Shown piece by piece: positions 9,179 through 17,437 of a stretch of DNA of 64,000 nucleotides. The position numbers and the translations under genes are program-made. The first letter of the stretch is position 1, and each line of letters opens with the position of its first letter. Below the pieces are notes generated by a model. The model was not told the DNA's origin. It saw only the letters and a program-made list of their open reading frames with translations, and made no database searches. Source of the DNA: an uncultured Verrucomicrobiota bacterium (GTDB lineage Bacteria > Verrucomicrobiota > Kiritimatiellia > Kiritimatiellales > Tichowtungiaceae); contig CAIKGD010000007.1 of NCBI GenBank assembly GCA_903826865.1, positions 62,001 to 126,000 of the forward strand, given 5' to 3'.

Positions 9179-11851
9179 TTACGGCTTTACTTTTTTTCTT
9201 TGTTTCAACTTTCTGGATTGTTCGGCGACGTGTTTTTCAAGGACAGATTGATTATCCCGCAACTTCGTCTCCAGCGTCTTGGCGGCAGTAATATTCGCGA
9301 AGGTAATCACGACGCCGTCAATCCGGTCATCCAGCGTGCGGTACGGCATGATGCGCACGGTGAACCACCGGCCGTCGCGCGCGGCAATCGGTTTTTCCGC
9401 CGAGACCAGCGTGCGCAGAACCTCCCGCGCATCCGCCGCAAGTTCCGGGTAGCGCAGCCCCGAGGCCAGATCGGTGATGGGCCGGCCGGCGTCGGACGGA
9501 ATGAGTTTGATGATTTTGGTCGCCTGAGGGGTGAACCGCCGCACGTTGAGATCGTTGTCCAGAAAGAGGGTGGCAATGTCCGTGCTGTTGAGCAGGTTGT
9601 TCATGTCGTTGCTGACCCGCGAAAGCTCGTCCACCTTGGTCTGCAACTCGGCATTGACCGTCTGCAGCTCCTCATTCAGCGATTGCATCTCTTCCTTCGA
9701 GGTGGTGAGTTCCTCGTTGGTGGACTGCAACTCTTCATTCGTGGATTGCAGTTCCTCGTTGGTCGAGCGGAATTCCTCCTGCGAAGTCTGCATCACTTCG
9801 CGGGTAGTACTTGCTTCGGCGCGAACCTGCTGGAGTTCCTGCTCCAGTTCGGCCACCCGCGCACTGCGGACAGGAGATTTCGGCGGCTGGGCCGCCGTTT
9901 TCACAACGACAGACGCAGCAATGTCGGTAAAAACGACCATCACCAACCCGTGCAGCAGCCCGGGATCATCGAGTTGCTGGAGGGTCACATTCACGCACTG
10001 TTTCGCGCCGCCGGTCTCTATGTTGAGTCCGTGGAGTGCCACGCTCCCTTTTTGCCGGAGCGCTTTCTGGAAAGCACCGGACAGTTCGTGGCGCAGCCCT
10101 TCGCGGGCCATGGCGAAAAGGTTCCAATTGGCCTTGCCGGCGGCCGGTTCCAGATATTTTCCGGTCCGGCCGCTGATGTAACAGATGTCCCCTTTGTCAT
10201 TGGCGAGTACAGCCGGCGGAGCATAACGCTGGAGAACCAGTTGATCCGCCAGTGTCTGGAGACTGCCCGTCGGCTTGATTTCCGGAGTCGTCGCAAGTCT
10301 GGCCGGTAAACCGGCGCTGAAAGACGAAGGAAACTCTACCGGTTCCGGATGTGCCGCGGATTCCTGCCGCCGGAAAAGCCTTGATTTGCCGTTGAGCGGA
10401 GTAAACAGCTCTGCAGCGCCGCCGATGGTCTCCGCACTGCCGAGAAATAAAATGCCGCCGGGGTTGAGGCTGTAGTGAAACAGCGGCATCAGTTTCTTCT
10501 GCACTTCTGTGGTCAGATAGATCAGCAGGTTGCGGCAGCTCAGGATGTCCAGTTTGGTAAAGGGCGGATCCATGATGAGATTCTGCGGAGCAAAAATAAC
10601 CATTTCGCGGATTTCGTTGCGCACCCGGAAGCCGCGATCTTCTTTGAAAAAAAACCGTTTCAGCCGTTCCGGTGACACATCCGCAGTAATACTGTCCGGG
10701 TAGAAGCCTTGGCGGGCTTTGTTTATAGCATCCCGGTCCAGATCGGTGGCGAATATCTGCACGGCGAAATTTTCTTTGGGCTGAACCTGTTCTACGGCCT
10801 CTTTGAGCACGATGGCCATGGAATACGCCTCTTCTCCGGTGGAACAGCCGGGCACCCATACCCGCAAAGCCTGACCGGAAGTCCGGTTTGCGAGCAGAGC
10901 CGGAAGAGTCTGTGTGCGCAACTGCTCCCAGGCGTCGGGGTCGCGGAAAAAGTTTGTCACCCCGATCAGCAGCTCCTTGAAGAGCAGATCCAGTTCCTGT
11001 GAGTTCTCTTGCAAATAGCGGACGTAGGCCGTCATTTTACCGATCTGATGAATACCCATGCGGCGCTCAATCCGGCGATAAAGCGTGTTCCTCTTGTAGA
11101 GTGAAAAATCATGGCCGGTGCGGGCGCGCAGCAGGATAACCGTTTTTTCCAGAGCGCTCTGCGTCTTGTCGTCCAGCACCGTTTCCGCCGGGGAAATCAG
11201 CGGCGTCCGGTGGAGATACGCGATGATTTTTTCCGGCAGTTCATTTGCCGGAGCCGTAATATCCGCCAGCCCGGCGTCTACCGCACTGCGCGGCATACCG
11301 TCGAATTTGGCTGTTGCAGGCTCCTGCACCAGCACCAGCCCCGCCTTTTCCTTGATGGCCCGCAGCCCCAGCGTGCCGTCGGAGCCCATGCCGGAAAGAA
11401 TCACGCCGATGCTGTGCTCCTGCTGATCCTGTGCCAGCGAGCGGAAGAAAAAGTCGATCGGCAGGCGCAATCCGCGAGCCGAGGCCAGCGCGAGCAGATG
11501 CAGAACTCCGTGCAGGATGGACATATCTTTGTTCGGCGGGATCACGTAGACACAGTCCGGCTGCACTTTGGTGCGATCCTTGACTTGCACAACTTTCATA
11601 CCGGTGGTGCGCTGAAGCAGCTCCGGCATGATTCCTTTGCGCGTCGGATCCAGATGCTGAACAATCACAAACGTCATGCCGCAGTCCGCCGGCACGCCCC
11701 CTAAGAACTGCTCCAGAGCTTCCAGTCCGCCGGCGGAGGCACCGATGCCGACGATGGGGAATGACGCACTTGAAGCCGGGGCGGGGGATTTTTGTTTAGC
11801 GGTTTCAGCGGGCTTTTTTTTCCGGTGCTTCGGTGCAGATTTCATTTTCAT
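9179..11851 (-). CDS. CheB-CheR-PAS fusion protein
   Basis: This 890-residue protein combines three parts. A CheB methylesterase domain (about 30-215) shows the catalytic Ser in GIGASAGGLEAL, His in VQHLDP and Asp in GMGSDGTLG. A CheR methyltransferase (about 225-490) shows the SAM site VPGCSTGEEAYS. After a linker, a coiled coil of STNEELQ repeats (about 655-740) leads into a PAS domain (about 745-870). The family usually ends in a kinase; here the kinase is a separate downstream gene. No receiver domain precedes CheB, and no chemotaxis genes are nearby. A role as sensor/adaptor for the adjacent kinase fits better than receptor adaptation, though this is inference. Confidence 0.9.
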   Translation of the reverse strand: MKMKSAPKHRKKKPAETAKQKSPAPASSASFPIVGIGASAGGLEALEQFLGGVPADCGMTFVIVQHLDPTRKGIMPELLQRTTGMKVVQVKDRTKVQPDCVYVIPPNKDMSILHGVLHLLALASARGLRLPIDFFFRSLAQDQQEHSIGVILSGMGSDGTLGLRAIKEKAGLVLVQEPATAKFDGMPRSAVDAGLADITAPANELPEKIIAYLHRTPLISPAETVLDDKTQSALEKTVILLRARTGHDFSLYKRNTLYRRIERRMGIHQIGKMTAYVRYLQENSQELDLLFKELLIGVTNFFRDPDAWEQLRTQTLPALLANRTSGQALRVWVPGCSTGEEAYSMAIVLKEAVEQVQPKENFAVQIFATDLDRDAINKARQGFYPDSITADVSPERLKRFFFKEDRGFRVRNEIREMVIFAPQNLIMDPPFTKLDILSCRNLLIYLTTEVQKKLMPLFHYSLNPGGILFLGSAETIGGAAELFTPLNGKSRLFRRQESAAHPEPVEFPSSFSAGLPARLATTPEIKPTGSLQTLADQLVLQRYAPPAVLANDKGDICYISGRTGKYLEPAAGKANWNLFAMAREGLRHELSGAFQKALRQKGSVALHGLNIETGGAKQCVNVTLQQLDDPGLLHGLVMVVFTDIAASVVVKTAAQPPKSPVRSARVAELEQELQQVRAEASTTREVMQTSQEEFRSTNEELQSTNEELQSTNEELTTSKEEMQSLNEELQTVNAELQTKVDELSRVSNDMNNLLNSTDIATLFLDNDLNVRRFTPQATKIIKLIPSDAGRPITDLASGLRYPELAADAREVLRTLVSAEKPIAARDGRWFTVRIMPYRTLDDRIDGVVITFANITAAKTLETKLRDNQSVLEKHVAEQSRKLKQRKKVKP

Positions 11852-11988
11852 AACTCCCGTTACCTCCGCTGAATTTCATGTCACAGACCGCAACGGTTTC
11901 TGACCTGTGATTTAACGGAACGTTGCAACGCAACGAGTATGTTCCATCAGGGGGACGGGTCAATACAAAACCCTGTTCAGCCGTGTTT

Positions 11989-12138
11989 TTACAACACTCT
12001 TCGTCCCTGAATGATCCGGAGAAGGACGACGACGACCGCAATCACCAGCAGGATATGAATAAACCCGCCCATGGTGTAACTGCTTACCAGCCCCAGCAGC
12101 CATAGAACCGTCAGAATTACTGCAATCGTCCACAACAT
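11989..12138 (-). CDS. Small two-helix membrane protein (lmo0937-like)
   Basis: This 49-residue protein has two hydrophobic helices (LWTIAVILTVLWLLGLVS and FIHILLVIAVVVVLLRII) and a short basic tail, the pattern of the lmo0937 family of small membrane proteins often linked to stress. I chose the ATG at 12138 because AAAGGAG lies 8 nt upstream. Longer in-frame starts lack support. A GGGGTAAAACCC motif at 12197-12213 stands about 60 bp upstream. Confidence 0.7.
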   Translation of the reverse strand: MLWTIAVILTVLWLLGLVSSYTMGGFIHILLVIAVVVVLLRIIQGRRVL

Positions 12139-12196
12139 AATGCACTCCTTTTTGTTTACCTGCGCGGAGAATACGCGACGCACTGATTTTTTGCAG

Positions 12197-12213
12197 TGGG
12201 GTAAAACCCTACC
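12197..12213. promoter_or_regulatory. Candidate regulator site, copy 4
   Basis: TGGGGTAAAACCCTACC shares the TGGGGT-N3-ACCCTACC pattern with the sites at 344 and 5763. It lies between the small membrane protein and the LysM lipoprotein, 60 bp from the start of the former. Confidence 0.45.
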
Positions 12214-12260
12214 TTCGGTTATGCACAGCCCCTGCGGGGAATGGGTGAAAAAAGCGGTTA

Positions 12261-12989
12261 TTAATTCGGAATGGTGAGCGTCTGTCCGACTTTGATGTCC
12301 GTTTCGCTTTTCATCTGGTCGCGGTTGGCCTCGTAGATTTTCCGCCATTTGCCGGCATCACCATACACCGATCCGGCGATGCGCGTGAGTGTGTCGCCGG
12401 GACGCACCTGATAGGTGCCTGCCGCAGCAGACTGTTTGCCGGCCGCAATTCCTTGCACAGCGGCGGGCGCCGGTGCCGGCCGGGGTGCAGGCGGCTCCGT
12501 CAGGATGGTTTTAACGTTGGCGGCTGCCGCCGGTGCGGCTCCGCCGGCGGCTTCAAGCTGTTTGCGCAGCAGGTTGTTTTCGCGTGTCAGCCGTACGAGT
12601 TGTTCTGCGACGTCGCCTTCAGCTCCGCCGACTTCTCCGGCCAGTGAAACTTTGGCCTGCTTGATCCATTCCTGAATCAGCGCGCGCTTTTCTGTGAGCG
12701 GACGTTTTTCAAGGTAGCGCTCATAGTGATAGATGGCGCGGACATAATTTTTTTTCTGCTGATGATAAATTATGGCCAGTTCCAGATCAGGACGGCCCAG
12801 TTCCGGTTTTTTCACCAGTGCGGTTTCGAACGGCCCGATGGCCGCGTCCCATTTTTTCAGACTGACCTGTTCAAGGCCTTTGCGGACGTAAGTATCCTTT
12901 TCATCCGTCAGGTCAAGTTGCGCGCCGCTCTTCGGGCCGCATCCGGTCAGTAATAAGGCGCAGGCAATAAAAAGGAAAAGCGTTTTCAT
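12261..12989 (-). CDS. LysM/TPR lipoprotein
   Basis: This 242-residue protein has a lipoprotein signal (MKTLFLFIACALLLTGCG, lipobox LLTGC). A TPR-like helical region (about 30-100, for example AAIGPFETALVKKPELGRPD) and a short coiled coil with an Ala/Pro-rich linker follow. A C-terminal LysM domain (YQVRPGDTLTRIAGSVYGDA...VGQTLTIPN) binds peptidoglycan. It is probably an outer-membrane lipoprotein that contacts the cell wall. Start at 12989; the upstream epimerase gene ends two bases away, so they are likely co-transcribed. Confidence 0.8.
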   Translation of the reverse strand: MKTLFLFIACALLLTGCGPKSGAQLDLTDEKDTYVRKGLEQVSLKKWDAAIGPFETALVKKPELGRPDLELAIIYHQQKKNYVRAIYHYERYLEKRPLTEKRALIQEWIKQAKVSLAGEVGGAEGDVAEQLVRLTRENNLLRKQLEAAGGAAPAAAANVKTILTEPPAPRPAPAPAAVQGIAAGKQSAAAGTYQVRPGDTLTRIAGSVYGDAGKWRKIYEANRDQMKSETDIKVGQTLTIPN

Positions 12990-12991
12990 AC

Positions 12992-14035
12992 TCAGAAGAA
13001 AATTTTGAAAAATTTCAAAATGCCCTGGCTCCACGGAACGCGGTGCGAGATGCCGCCCTTGCCCGCAAACGTATGCAGGTTCTCGAGATACCACTCGTAG
13101 TTGCGTACCAGCGCCTGCTTGTTTGAAAACTTCGGGTGGAAGTTCAGCTTCTGTTCGATCTTCTCTGTCGAGACGAACGAATCCTCGCAGGCGGTTTCAT
13201 AGACCCATTTGTAGAGCGGCGAAAGTTTGAAGAACTCGAGAATGCGCAGCGCCAGAATCAGCGGTTTCGCCGGGGTTCCGATCACCTTTTTGCCGAAGCC
13301 GGCGCGGTCGAGCACCGCCTGATAGTCCTCTTTCATCGTTGTGAAGTCGGTCGCGCCGACATTGAAGATGTCATTCACGGCCGCCGCGTCTTTGGTCAGA
13401 CAGAGGTAAATCGCGGCGCAGAGGTCTTCGACGTCGAGCAGCTGGTAGCGGTTTTTCCCGCTTCCGATCATCGGAAAATTTTTGCCGTCTTTCGCCCAGT
13501 CGTAGAAAAGGGCGAAGACGCCGAGCCGCTCGGGGCCGACAAACGATTTCGGGCGGATGATCGGCACGCACAGACCTTTGGCACGGTATTCCAGGCAGGC
13601 CTTTTCCGCTTCGATCTTGGCGATGCCGTACGGACCGACGCCGATCAGCTTGTCGTTTTCATAGAGCGGATGGTGATCCGGAATGCCGTAAACAGCGGTC
13701 GAAGAGATGTGGACGAACCGTTCGACTTTTTCCTTTTCCGCCGCCGCCAGCAGAATCCGGGTGCCTTCAATGTCGGTGGAGAAAATTTCTTCCTTCGTAT
13801 AAAGGGGCAGGGCGGCGGCGGTGTGGATAACCCAGTTCACGCCTTGCATCACCTCGCGCACGGTTCCGGCGTTACGGATATCGCCGATTACCGCCTTAAT
13901 CCGGTCTCTTTCCGGATAATCGAATTCGACAAGATCCAGCACGGTAATATCGGTTATGCCCTGAGAAAGCAGGTGGCGGATCATATTGATGCCGAGGAAG
14001 CCGCTTCCTCCTGTTACTAAAACCTTCTTGTTCAT
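12992..14035 (-). CDS. NAD-dependent epimerase/dehydratase (extended SDR)
   Basis: This 347-residue extended short-chain dehydrogenase has an N-terminal NAD site (VLVTGGSGFLGINMI), the HTAA motif, and active-site Ser/Tyr/Lys in HISSTAVYGI and YGIAKIEAE. The family acts on nucleotide sugars or sterols/terpenoids. The substrate cannot be read from the sequence, and no polysaccharide cluster is present. Start at 14035 from the glycine-rich loop position. It is divergent from thiL with only 28 bp between start codons. Confidence 0.85.
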   Translation of the reverse strand: MNKKVLVTGGSGFLGINMIRHLLSQGITDITVLDLVEFDYPERDRIKAVIGDIRNAGTVREVMQGVNWVIHTAAALPLYTKEEIFSTDIEGTRILLAAAEKEKVERFVHISSTAVYGIPDHHPLYENDKLIGVGPYGIAKIEAEKACLEYRAKGLCVPIIRPKSFVGPERLGVFALFYDWAKDGKNFPMIGSGKNRYQLLDVEDLCAAIYLCLTKDAAAVNDIFNVGATDFTTMKEDYQAVLDRAGFGKKVIGTPAKPLILALRILEFFKLSPLYKWVYETACEDSFVSTEKIEQKLNFHPKFSNKQALVRNYEWYLENLHTFAGKGGISHRVPWSQGILKFFKIFF

Positions 14036-14063
14036 AAAGCGCTCCTGAACTAAACTTAAACCG

Positions 14064-14936
14064 ATGAAAACCCTGAAAGATGTCGGAGAACATAACGCCA
14101 TTGCGGCCCTGACTGCAAACCTGAAAGCCGTCGGCGATGACTGCGCCGTTCTGCCGCTCGACGCGCACTATGATCTCGTCCTCACCTCCGATCCGCTCAT
14201 TCAAGGCGTACACTTTACGCCCGGCACCGCGCCGGAAGCCATCGGCTGGAAAGCCGCTGCACGTGTCCTGAGCGATTTCGCCGCCATGGGAGCCGACCCG
14301 CAGTATCTGCTTATCAACCTCGTCGCGCCGCCGGACGAAGATTTTCAAACTCTGGAAAAAATCTACGCCGGCGTTTCCAATGTCCGTAAACTTTTCAACG
14401 TGGATCTGGTCGGCGGAGATCTTGCGCAGGGGCCGGTGCTCGAACTGCACGTCTTCGGCGTCGGGCGCGTACCGAAAGGCAAAGCGCTGTTCCGTTCCGG
14501 TGCGCATCCCGGCGACATCGTTTACGTTACCGGCCCGCTCGGCGGTTCGTTCGAAAGCGGCAAACACCTGAACTTTATGCCGCGCATCAAAGAAGCCAAA
14601 TGGCTGCGGCAGTCCGGCTTTGTCCGCGCCATGATGGATATCAGCGACGGCCTTGCCACCGACCTGCGCCATATCCTCAAAGCCTCAAAAGTCGGTGCGG
14701 CGCTGGACAGTGCCGCGATTCCGAAAGTAAAAACACTGGAGCAGGCACTGTTCGACGGCGAGGACTTTGAACTGCTCTTTACGGTTCACGCCGATGAGGC
14801 AGATCAGTTTGATTTCCAATGTCTGGAAGATTTGGATCAGCAGTTTCCAAGAATCGGAAAAATCACCGGTCAGCCGGAAACCCTGACCCTCGATGGCGCG
14901 ATTCTGAACCGCAAGGCGTTTGAGCATTTCAGATAA
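14064..14936 (+). CDS. thiL: Thiamine-monophosphate kinase
   Basis: This 290-residue PurM-like kinase makes thiamine diphosphate from the monophosphate with ATP, the last step of the vitamin B1 pathway. Family motifs are present: VGDDCAVL, LTSDPLIQGVHF, KAAARVLSDFAAMGA, LVGGDLAQGP, MMDISDGLATDL and DGEDFELLFT. The protein is slightly short but complete. No other thi gene is nearby. The start at 14064 is close to the divergent epimerase, so its promoter must overlap that gene. Confidence 0.9.
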   Translation: MKTLKDVGEHNAIAALTANLKAVGDDCAVLPLDAHYDLVLTSDPLIQGVHFTPGTAPEAIGWKAAARVLSDFAAMGADPQYLLINLVAPPDEDFQTLEKIYAGVSNVRKLFNVDLVGGDLAQGPVLELHVFGVGRVPKGKALFRSGAHPGDIVYVTGPLGGSFESGKHLNFMPRIKEAKWLRQSGFVRAMMDISDGLATDLRHILKASKVGAALDSAAIPKVKTLEQALFDGEDFELLFTVHADEADQFDFQCLEDLDQQFPRIGKITGQPETLTLDGAILNRKAFEHFR

Positions 14937-14942
14937 GTTCAG

Positions 14943-15170
14943 TTAAACACGCTGAACTCCGGCCCCGCCGCAGGCCGGACAGGTTTTAGTTCTGTAGTTG
15001 AAAAGACCGCCGTCATCAACCTCGCCCCTGCCGTTGCATTGTGCACATTGGACGGTTTGTGACCCGTGAGATGAACTGAAGCAGTCAACTAACTTAAGGC
15101 GATGTTCGCACTCCGGGCAAAGCACATAGCTGCCGTTCAACTTGTGACCGCAGTGTGGACAGTAGTTCAT
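14943..15170 (-). CDS. Small zinc-ribbon protein with DnaJ-like CxxCxGxG
   Basis: This 75-residue protein has an N-terminal zinc ribbon (YCPHCGHKL...LCPECEHRL) and a pair of DnaJ-type cysteine motifs (CAQCNGRGEV and CPACGGAGV). Eight Cys could bind two zinc ions. The function is unknown; such proteins often act as metal-dependent adaptors. The ATG at 15170 has GAGGGA upstream. It is convergent with thiL, separated by 6 nt. Confidence 0.65.
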   Translation of the reverse strand: MNYCPHCGHKLNGSYVLCPECEHRLKLVDCFSSSHGSQTVQCAQCNGRGEVDDGGLFNYRTKTCPACGGAGVQRV

Positions 15171-15360
15171 CACGTTATCCCTCCGCCGATATTTATAACA
15201 GTTCAAACCGTCCCGGTTCGGAAGCGACTATAGAAGGCGGGAGGTGCGGCGTCAACTTTTGGCTGAGATCTAAAAGGACGGGCGAATTCGGATTTCAGTG
15301 CGCCGGCCGGCCGGTGCACCGTCCCTGCCCAAGACAGCGAGCATTTCAGGGATTAAACGC

Positions 15361-15390
15361 TTGTCGGCGGACGGGCGGCGCGGATATATT
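15361..15390 (+). promoter_or_regulatory. Probable sigma-70 promoter of tRNA-Ala
   Basis: TTGTCG (15361-15366) and TATATT (15385-15390) are 18 bp apart, with the tRNA starting 15 bp after the -10 box. The spacing fits a stable-RNA promoter. Confidence 0.5.
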
Positions 15391-15405
15391 CCGAACCTTC
15401 TTTTC

Positions 15406-15481
15406 GGGGCGATAGCTCAATTGGTAGAGCGCCACGTTCGCAACGTGGAGGTCGAGGGTTCGATCCCCTTTCGCTCCACCA
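15406..15481 (+). tRNA. tRNA-Ala (anticodon CGC)
   Basis: A full cloverleaf of 76 nt: acceptor GGGGCGA pairs with TCGCTCC with the G3:U70 alanine identity pair. The anticodon stem is CCACG/CGTGG with loop TTCGCAA (anticodon CGC), the T-arm contains GGTTCGATCC, and CCA is encoded. It lies 106 bp upstream of the prophage left end. Confidence 0.95.
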
Positions 15482-15582
15482 CTTTTTCGGACTCTCCCCC
15501 AATGAGAAGGGACGGATGGTTTGAGACAGCCTTCAAGAGCGTTGAACAGGCTGAATTACGCCGAATATCAACGACTTATGCG

Positions 15583-15587
15583 ATTTT
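15583..15587. repeat. Target-site duplication, left copy (ATTTT)
   Basis: ATTTT directly precedes the proposed left terminus and is matched by ATTTT at 48886-48890. Five bases is the Mu-type duplication length. Confidence 0.7.
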
Positions 15588-15662
15588 TTGACCGCGTCGA
15601 CCGGTTTGATACAACTTCATGGCTAAACCGGCCAATATGACAGTGGTTTGATATAACTTTCA
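15588..15662. repeat. Prophage left end with two transposase-type sites
   Basis: The terminus begins TTGAC. Two direct copies of GTTTGATAYAACTT lie at about 15604-15617 and 15647-15659. The second is preceded by AATATGACAGTG, the same sequence seen at the right end. These are the expected binding sites for the MuA-type transposase. Confidence 0.65.
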
Positions 15663-15703
15663 GAATGAATGCACCGGCCATGCAAGACCGGTGCATTGCT
15701 GTA

Positions 15704-16468
15704 TCAGAAGTTCTGAATGATGACCTCTAACCGGTCTTTGGCTTTCGACTCCTTCGACCGACCGATCGAGTATTTCAGCGAGGTGGTTTTGATCTTCATT
15801 CCAGCGAATAACTCGCGGACTCGCGGATGATCGTTCAGCGATATAATCGCCTTCCCCTTTATAGAGAAAAGAACGTCGCGCAGATCGATCAGATCCTGCT
15901 CTGAAAAAGGGACCTCGTAACCGGCTGTTTCGAAGTACGGCGGATCGCAATAGAACAGGGTCTCGGGCCTGTCGTATTTCTGAATGCAGCCGATTGCCGA
16001 CAGGTTCTCTATTGTGACCTTGGACATCCGCCAGTGGATTTTAAGCAGCAGGTCGTCTATGTCCATCAGGTTCAGCCGGGCTGGCTGTACGGCGCTTGTG
16101 CCGAAGGTTCGGCCGTGAACCTTTCCACCGAAGCACAGCTTCTGCAGATAGAAGTACCGGGTGGCGCGCTGCACATCGGTCAGGGTTGTCGGGTCCTTCC
16201 GGTTTTCGATATTGAATATCTCCCGGCTGGTGACGGCATATTCATAGTAGCGCCGGAACTCAGGCAGGTGGTTCTGGATCACGCGCCAGAAGGTAATCAG
16301 CTCGGAGTCCAGATCGTTTATAATCTCGACCTTGGAAGGCTCCTTTTCGAACAGCACCCAGCACGCGCCGCAGAACGGCTCAACGTAGCAGGTATGCTCT
16401 GGAAACAGTTTGGTGATTTGGTTGGCCAGGCGGCTTTTACCGCCCTGGTATGACAATGCACTTCTCAC
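15704..16468 (-). CDS. DNA adenine methyltransferase (MT-D12/Dam-like)
   Basis: This 254-residue N6-adenine methylase has YQGGKSRLANQI (SAM-binding, N-terminal), FCGACWVLFEK, and the catalytic DPPY (in FYCDPPYFETAGY). It is the last gene of the leftward early operon and lies at the left end of the prophage. There it could protect phage DNA from host restriction, a role comparable to Mu mom at the other end. No partner restriction enzyme is visible. The target may be GATC, but this cannot be told from sequence. Confidence 0.88.
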   Translation of the reverse strand: MRSALSYQGGKSRLANQITKLFPEHTCYVEPFCGACWVLFEKEPSKVEIINDLDSELITFWRVIQNHLPEFRRYYEYAVTSREIFNIENRKDPTTLTDVQRATRYFYLQKLCFGGKVHGRTFGTSAVQPARLNLMDIDDLLLKIHWRMSKVTIENLSAIGCIQKYDRPETLFYCDPPYFETAGYEVPFSEQDLIDLRDVLFSIKGKAIISLNDHPRVRELFAGMKIKTTSLKYSIGRSKESKAKDRLEVIIQNF

Positions 16469-16572
16469 GATACTTTCCTTTCTGCTACCTTGGCGGTGCT
16501 TGAGTTCCGACCGGGGCAGCGATTCATTTCGTGACGGTGTAGTGCATCGTCGGTTCAGGCGGTTGCCACCGC

Positions 16573-16773
16573 CTAGCCTGCCACGGTCACTTTCGATCGC
16601 GAGGCAAAAATTCTTCTCCAGGTGCCTTTATTAAGCATCGGATTGTTGCGAATGAAGCTGGCGTGCTGATCGCAGTATTTAAAATCCCTAAATACACAGC
16701 TCTGATCCTGTTTGTTTCTAATACGCCACTTTGCTGGTTGGGAACAGGGATGCCAGTCGCACATCCCATTCAC
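16573..16773 (-). CDS. Small phage protein with Cys/His zinc-finger pattern
   Basis: A 66-residue product with CDWHPCSQPA near the start and YCDQH in the middle gives a C-x4-C...C-x2-H metal-binding pattern. A GTG start at 16773 overlaps the end of the preceding gene. The function is unknown. Confidence 0.5.
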   Translation of the reverse strand: MNGMCDWHPCSQPAKWRIRNKQDQSCVFRDFKYCDQHASFIRNNPMLNKGTWRRIFASRSKVTVAG

Positions 16774-17156
16774 AGTAGCACTCCTTGCCCGGCGGCTGTA
16801 AAAAGCAGGCCTTGATTAGTGTCCTTTTCGCAGGTGAAAGCCGGTCGCTTTATGGACTTCAAAACTGTAGAACGGCGGCGATCCAGATTGCGGGTGCGAA
16901 CCATCTCGGCGATGGCGTGGTTGCGCATACGGTGTTTAAAGGCCAGCCATTCCCGCGTAGAGGCCCGGGTGATATGCTTGAACCCTTTGTCGGAGCTGAT
17001 TGCAAAGTCGCTGCACAGGCCGTCCTGATCGCCAACCTTGCGCAGCTGGCGCTCGGCGATCCCGAAGCGTTCGCACAGCTCAGCCGACTTCGCCCAGCCT
17101 TCTCCCGGCGCGGTCAGCAGATACTGCTCGATGGCATCTTTGAGTTCTTCGCACAT
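16770..17156 (-). CDS. Phage early protein, wHTH-like, paralogue A
   Basis: This 128-residue protein has an N-terminal helical segment resembling a winged helix (ELKDAIEQYLLTAPGEGW, then SAELCERFGIAERQLRKVGD) and a basic region (HRMRNHAIAEMVRTRNLDRR). The first about 100 residues are nearly identical to the gene at 17352-17744, so the pair is a recent duplication. The function is unknown; DNA binding is likely. It is part of the leftward early operon. Confidence 0.6.
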   Translation of the reverse strand: MCEELKDAIEQYLLTAPGEGWAKSAELCERFGIAERQLRKVGDQDGLCSDFAISSDKGFKHITRASTREWLAFKHRMRNHAIAEMVRTRNLDRRRSTVLKSIKRPAFTCEKDTNQGLLFTAAGQGVLL

Positions 17157-17170
17157 GACCTATTGATTCA

Positions 17171-17332
17171 TTAACGGCTAATTTTCCACGGATAATTCTG
17201 ATCATTGATCCAGTCTGCAAACCTGTCGGCCCGCTCGCCTATCCAGACCAGGCACAGCAAAATAAAATAGATGATGAACAGTGGAATCCATAGTGGGGCC
17301 CATAAAAAAAATATTACGCGACTAGTTTTCAT
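17171..17332 (-). CDS. Small single-helix membrane protein
   Basis: A 53-residue product starts MKTSRVIFFLWAPLWIPLF and has one strong hydrophobic helix to about residue 31, then a polar tail ending PWKISR. Its ATG overlaps (ATGA) the stop of the gene-C tail fragment at 17338-17437, so it was once coupled to a full copy of that gene. The function is unknown. Confidence 0.55.
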   Translation of the reverse strand: MKTSRVIFFLWAPLWIPLFIIYFILLCLVWIGERADRFADWINDQNYPWKISR

Positions 17333-17337
17333 AACCG

Positions 17338-17437
17338 CTTCAGCCTTTCCTTCAGTTCCTCAATAAATTTCGGGCCGTGCTTGTCGCGCAGTCCGGTCCA
17401 GTACCGGGAAAGAGCCTCGCGGGCGTTGGTGCCTTCG
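17338..17437 (-). pseudogene. Tail fragment of a second copy of gene C
   Basis: Read in the frame ending at the ATGA with the small membrane gene, this stretch encodes YEGTNAREALSRYW...KERLKRL. This is almost the same as the end of the gene at 17886-18272. It has been joined to paralogue A-prime out of frame. Confidence 0.65.

Noticed and set aside
15406-15590. tRNA-Ala as integration site for a tyrosine integrase element
   Set aside because: No integrase gene is present, the tRNA is not duplicated, and the element's end lies 106 bp downstream with a Mu-type 5-bp duplication.
15634-15662. The inner copy AATATGACAGTGGTTTGATA as the true left terminus
   Set aside because: It matches the right end well, but the bases outside it give no target duplication. 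The outer end gives ATTTT/ATTTT and restores a hairpin.
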